DNA of 6,683 nt from an uncultured Faecalibacterium sp. (lineage in GTDB: Bacteria; Bacillota; Clostridia; Oscillospirales; Ruminococcaceae). Below the pieces are notes generated by a model. It saw only the letters and a program-made list of their open reading frames with translations. It made no database searches and was not told the origin of the DNA. A program made the translations under genes and the position numbers. The DNA lies in the NCBI GenBank assembly GCA_945982465.1, contig CAMFSB010000091.1, positions 1 to 6,683 on the forward strand. Reading direction: 5' to 3'. Of this stretch, positions 6,238 to 6,683 are shown one piece after another. Position 1 is the stretch's first letter. Every line of letters begins with the position of its first letter.

Positions 6238-6276
6238 AAGTATGGCTATGATACCATAAAAATGCGGCGGTTTCCA
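6228..6276 (-). promoter_or_regulatory. ddl operon promoter(s)
   Basis: On the minus strand, TGGAAA (6276-6271), a 17-base spacer and TATCAT (6253-6248) preceded by TGG make a good sigma-A promoter with extended -10. A second extended -10, TGA-TACTAT (TACTAT at 6233-6228), lies 20 bases downstream with a poorer -35. Either gives a ddl leader of roughly 45-65 bases. Confidence 0.65.
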
Positions 6277-6317
6277 CTGCGGGGCGAAAATTCAGAGAAA
6301 AAGACGCGAAATGATGC

Positions 6318-6346
6318 TTGACGCGGCAGGCGGGATGTGGTACTAT
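6318..6346 (+). promoter_or_regulatory. rpmG-secE operon promoter
   Basis: TTGACG (6318-6323), an exact 17-base spacer and TACTAT (6341-6346) preceded by TGG form a strong sigma-A promoter with extended -10. The upstream stretch 6285-6312 is A-rich and could act as an UP element, as expected for a ribosomal-protein gene. Transcription should begin near 6353, giving a leader of about 98 bases. It faces away from the ddl promoter; the two -35 elements are about 40 bases apart. Confidence 0.85.
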
Positions 6347-6352
6347 GATAAC

Positions 6353-6450
6353 ACCTCTTTTGCGGGGTTATTTTTTTGTGCCCTTTTTTTGAGCACGGCC
6401 CGCAAGCCCGAGGGAGGTTAAAACGACCGTTAAATGGAGGTGCCGAAACA
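6353..6450 (+). other. U-rich 5' leader of rpmG with two Shine-Dalgarno-like sites
   Basis: The predicted RNA starts with a short hairpin, ACCTC (6353-6357) with GGGGT (6364-6368, one G-U pair), followed by TA and a run of seven T (6371-6377). A second run of seven T (6384-6390) sits in the loop of GTGC (6378-6381)/GCAC (6393-6396). GGAGGT occurs twice, at 6413-6418 and 6436-6441; only the second is spaced for rpmG. A six-codon frame (ATG 6434 to TGA 6452-6454) overlaps the rpmG start as ATGA. Confidence 0.45.
6436..6441 (+). promoter_or_regulatory. rpmG ribosome binding site
   Basis: GGAGGT lies 9 bases before the ATG at 6451 and fixes the L33 start there, not at the in-frame TTG at 6376, which has no such site and would add 25 residues foreign to L33. 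Confidence 0.85.
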
Positions 6451-6600
6451 ATGACAGTGAAGATCACGCTCGCGTGCACGGAGTGCAAACAGCGCAACTA
6501 CAACACGACCAAAAACAAGAAAAACTGCCCCGATCGTCTTGAGATGAAGAAATACTGCCGCTTCTGCAAGAAGCACACAGTTCACCGCGAGACCAAGTAA
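6451..6600 (+). CDS. rpmG: 50S ribosomal protein L33, zinc-binding (C+) form
   Basis: This complete 49-residue protein is a component of the large ribosomal subunit near the E site. It starts [12 protein letters not shown] and carries the two CxxC pairs of the zinc-binding form, Cys9/Cys12 and Cys36/Cys39, around [10 protein letters not shown] and the Leu-Glu-Met-Lys-Lys-Tyr stretch typical of the family. Length is standard. Many Bacillota also have a zinc-free (C-) paralogue used under zinc shortage; no zinc-regulator (Zur) box was recognised here, and the position before secE fits the housekeeping copy. Strong promoter and GGAGGT ribosome site upstream; 17 bases separate it from secE. Confidence 0.98.
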   Translation: MTVKITLACTECKQRNYNTTKNKKNCPDRLEMKKYCRFCKKHTVHRETK

Positions 6601-6617
6601 GAAAGGCGGACGGCAAT

Positions 6618-6683
6618 ATGGCAGACAACACCGCAAAAAAGCCAGGCTTCGGCGCGAAGGTGAAGTGCTTATTCCGCCGCATC
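6618..6683 (+). CDS. secE: Preprotein translocase subunit SecE, N-terminal part (runs off the window)
   Basis: ATG at 6618 opens a frame to the end of the window, 22 codons starting MADNTAKKPGFGAKVK and ending in LFRRI. The Lys/Arg-rich amphipathic start, the position directly after rpmG and the AAAGGCGG site 8 bases upstream identify it as SecE, the small essential subunit that clamps SecY in the SecYEG channel. The membrane helix lies beyond the window. nusG and then rplK/rplA would be expected next. Confidence 0.88.
   Translation, partial: MADNTAKKPGFGAKVKCLFRRI

Noticed and set aside
6376..6450. Extended L33 from a TTG at 6376, or an upstream leader gene
   Set aside because: No ribosome site before the TTG, and the added residues are encoded by the U-rich leader; L33 starts at 6451 behind GGAGGT.
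6238..6450. tRNA gene before rpmG-secE (tRNA-Trp is often found nearby)
   Set aside because: No cloverleaf, TTCGA-type T-loop or CCA end is seen in this region or the rest of the window.

Overview
The window suggests a high-G+C member of the Bacillota, most likely a gut Clostridia of the Oscillospirales/Ruminococcaceae type (the Faecalibacterium-Gemmiger-Subdoligranulum range). The evidence is the argS-DUF1934 pairing, a zinc-ribbon (C+) L33 directly before secE, AGGAGG-like ribosome binding sites, sigma-A-type promoters with a TG extension, and a strongly GC-biased third codon position. Genus is a guess; there is no rRNA or other marker in the window.

Layout. Positions 1-1568 (+) hold the 3' part of a large protein that looks extracytoplasmic and whose start lies outside the window. 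Its C-terminal half resembles the extracellular domains attached to some clostridial M56/BlaR1-like proteins and to free-standing lipoproteins. Positions 1569-1800 are non-coding and rich in inverted repeats. They end in a very strong hairpin with a T tract that terminates the leftward operon. Positions 1801-6177 (-) carry, in transcription order, ddl, murI, a DUF1934 (YwiB-like) gene and argS. ddl and murI overlap by 8 bases; DUF1934 follows murI closely; argS has its own extended -10 promoter in a 118-base gap that also holds a possible weak terminator. Positions 6178-6450 are a divergent control region with back-to-back promoters, two palindromes on the ddl side, and a U-rich leader on the ribosomal side. 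Positions 6451-6683 (+) hold rpmG (L33) and the first 22 codons of secE, the usual start of the rpmG-secE-nusG block.

The leftward genes link cell-wall precursor supply (MurI makes D-Glu, Ddl makes the D-Ala-D-Ala terminus targeted by beta-lactam pathways and vancomycin) with arginine charging; the rightward genes serve translation and secretion. Every complete gene is a recognisable housekeeping or conserved gene. I see no CRISPR array, mobile element, tRNA or clearly novel multi-gene system. The less explained parts are the 5'-truncated protein, the intergenic inverted repeats, the palindromic ddl control region, the rpmG leader, and an atypical catalytic motif in MurI.
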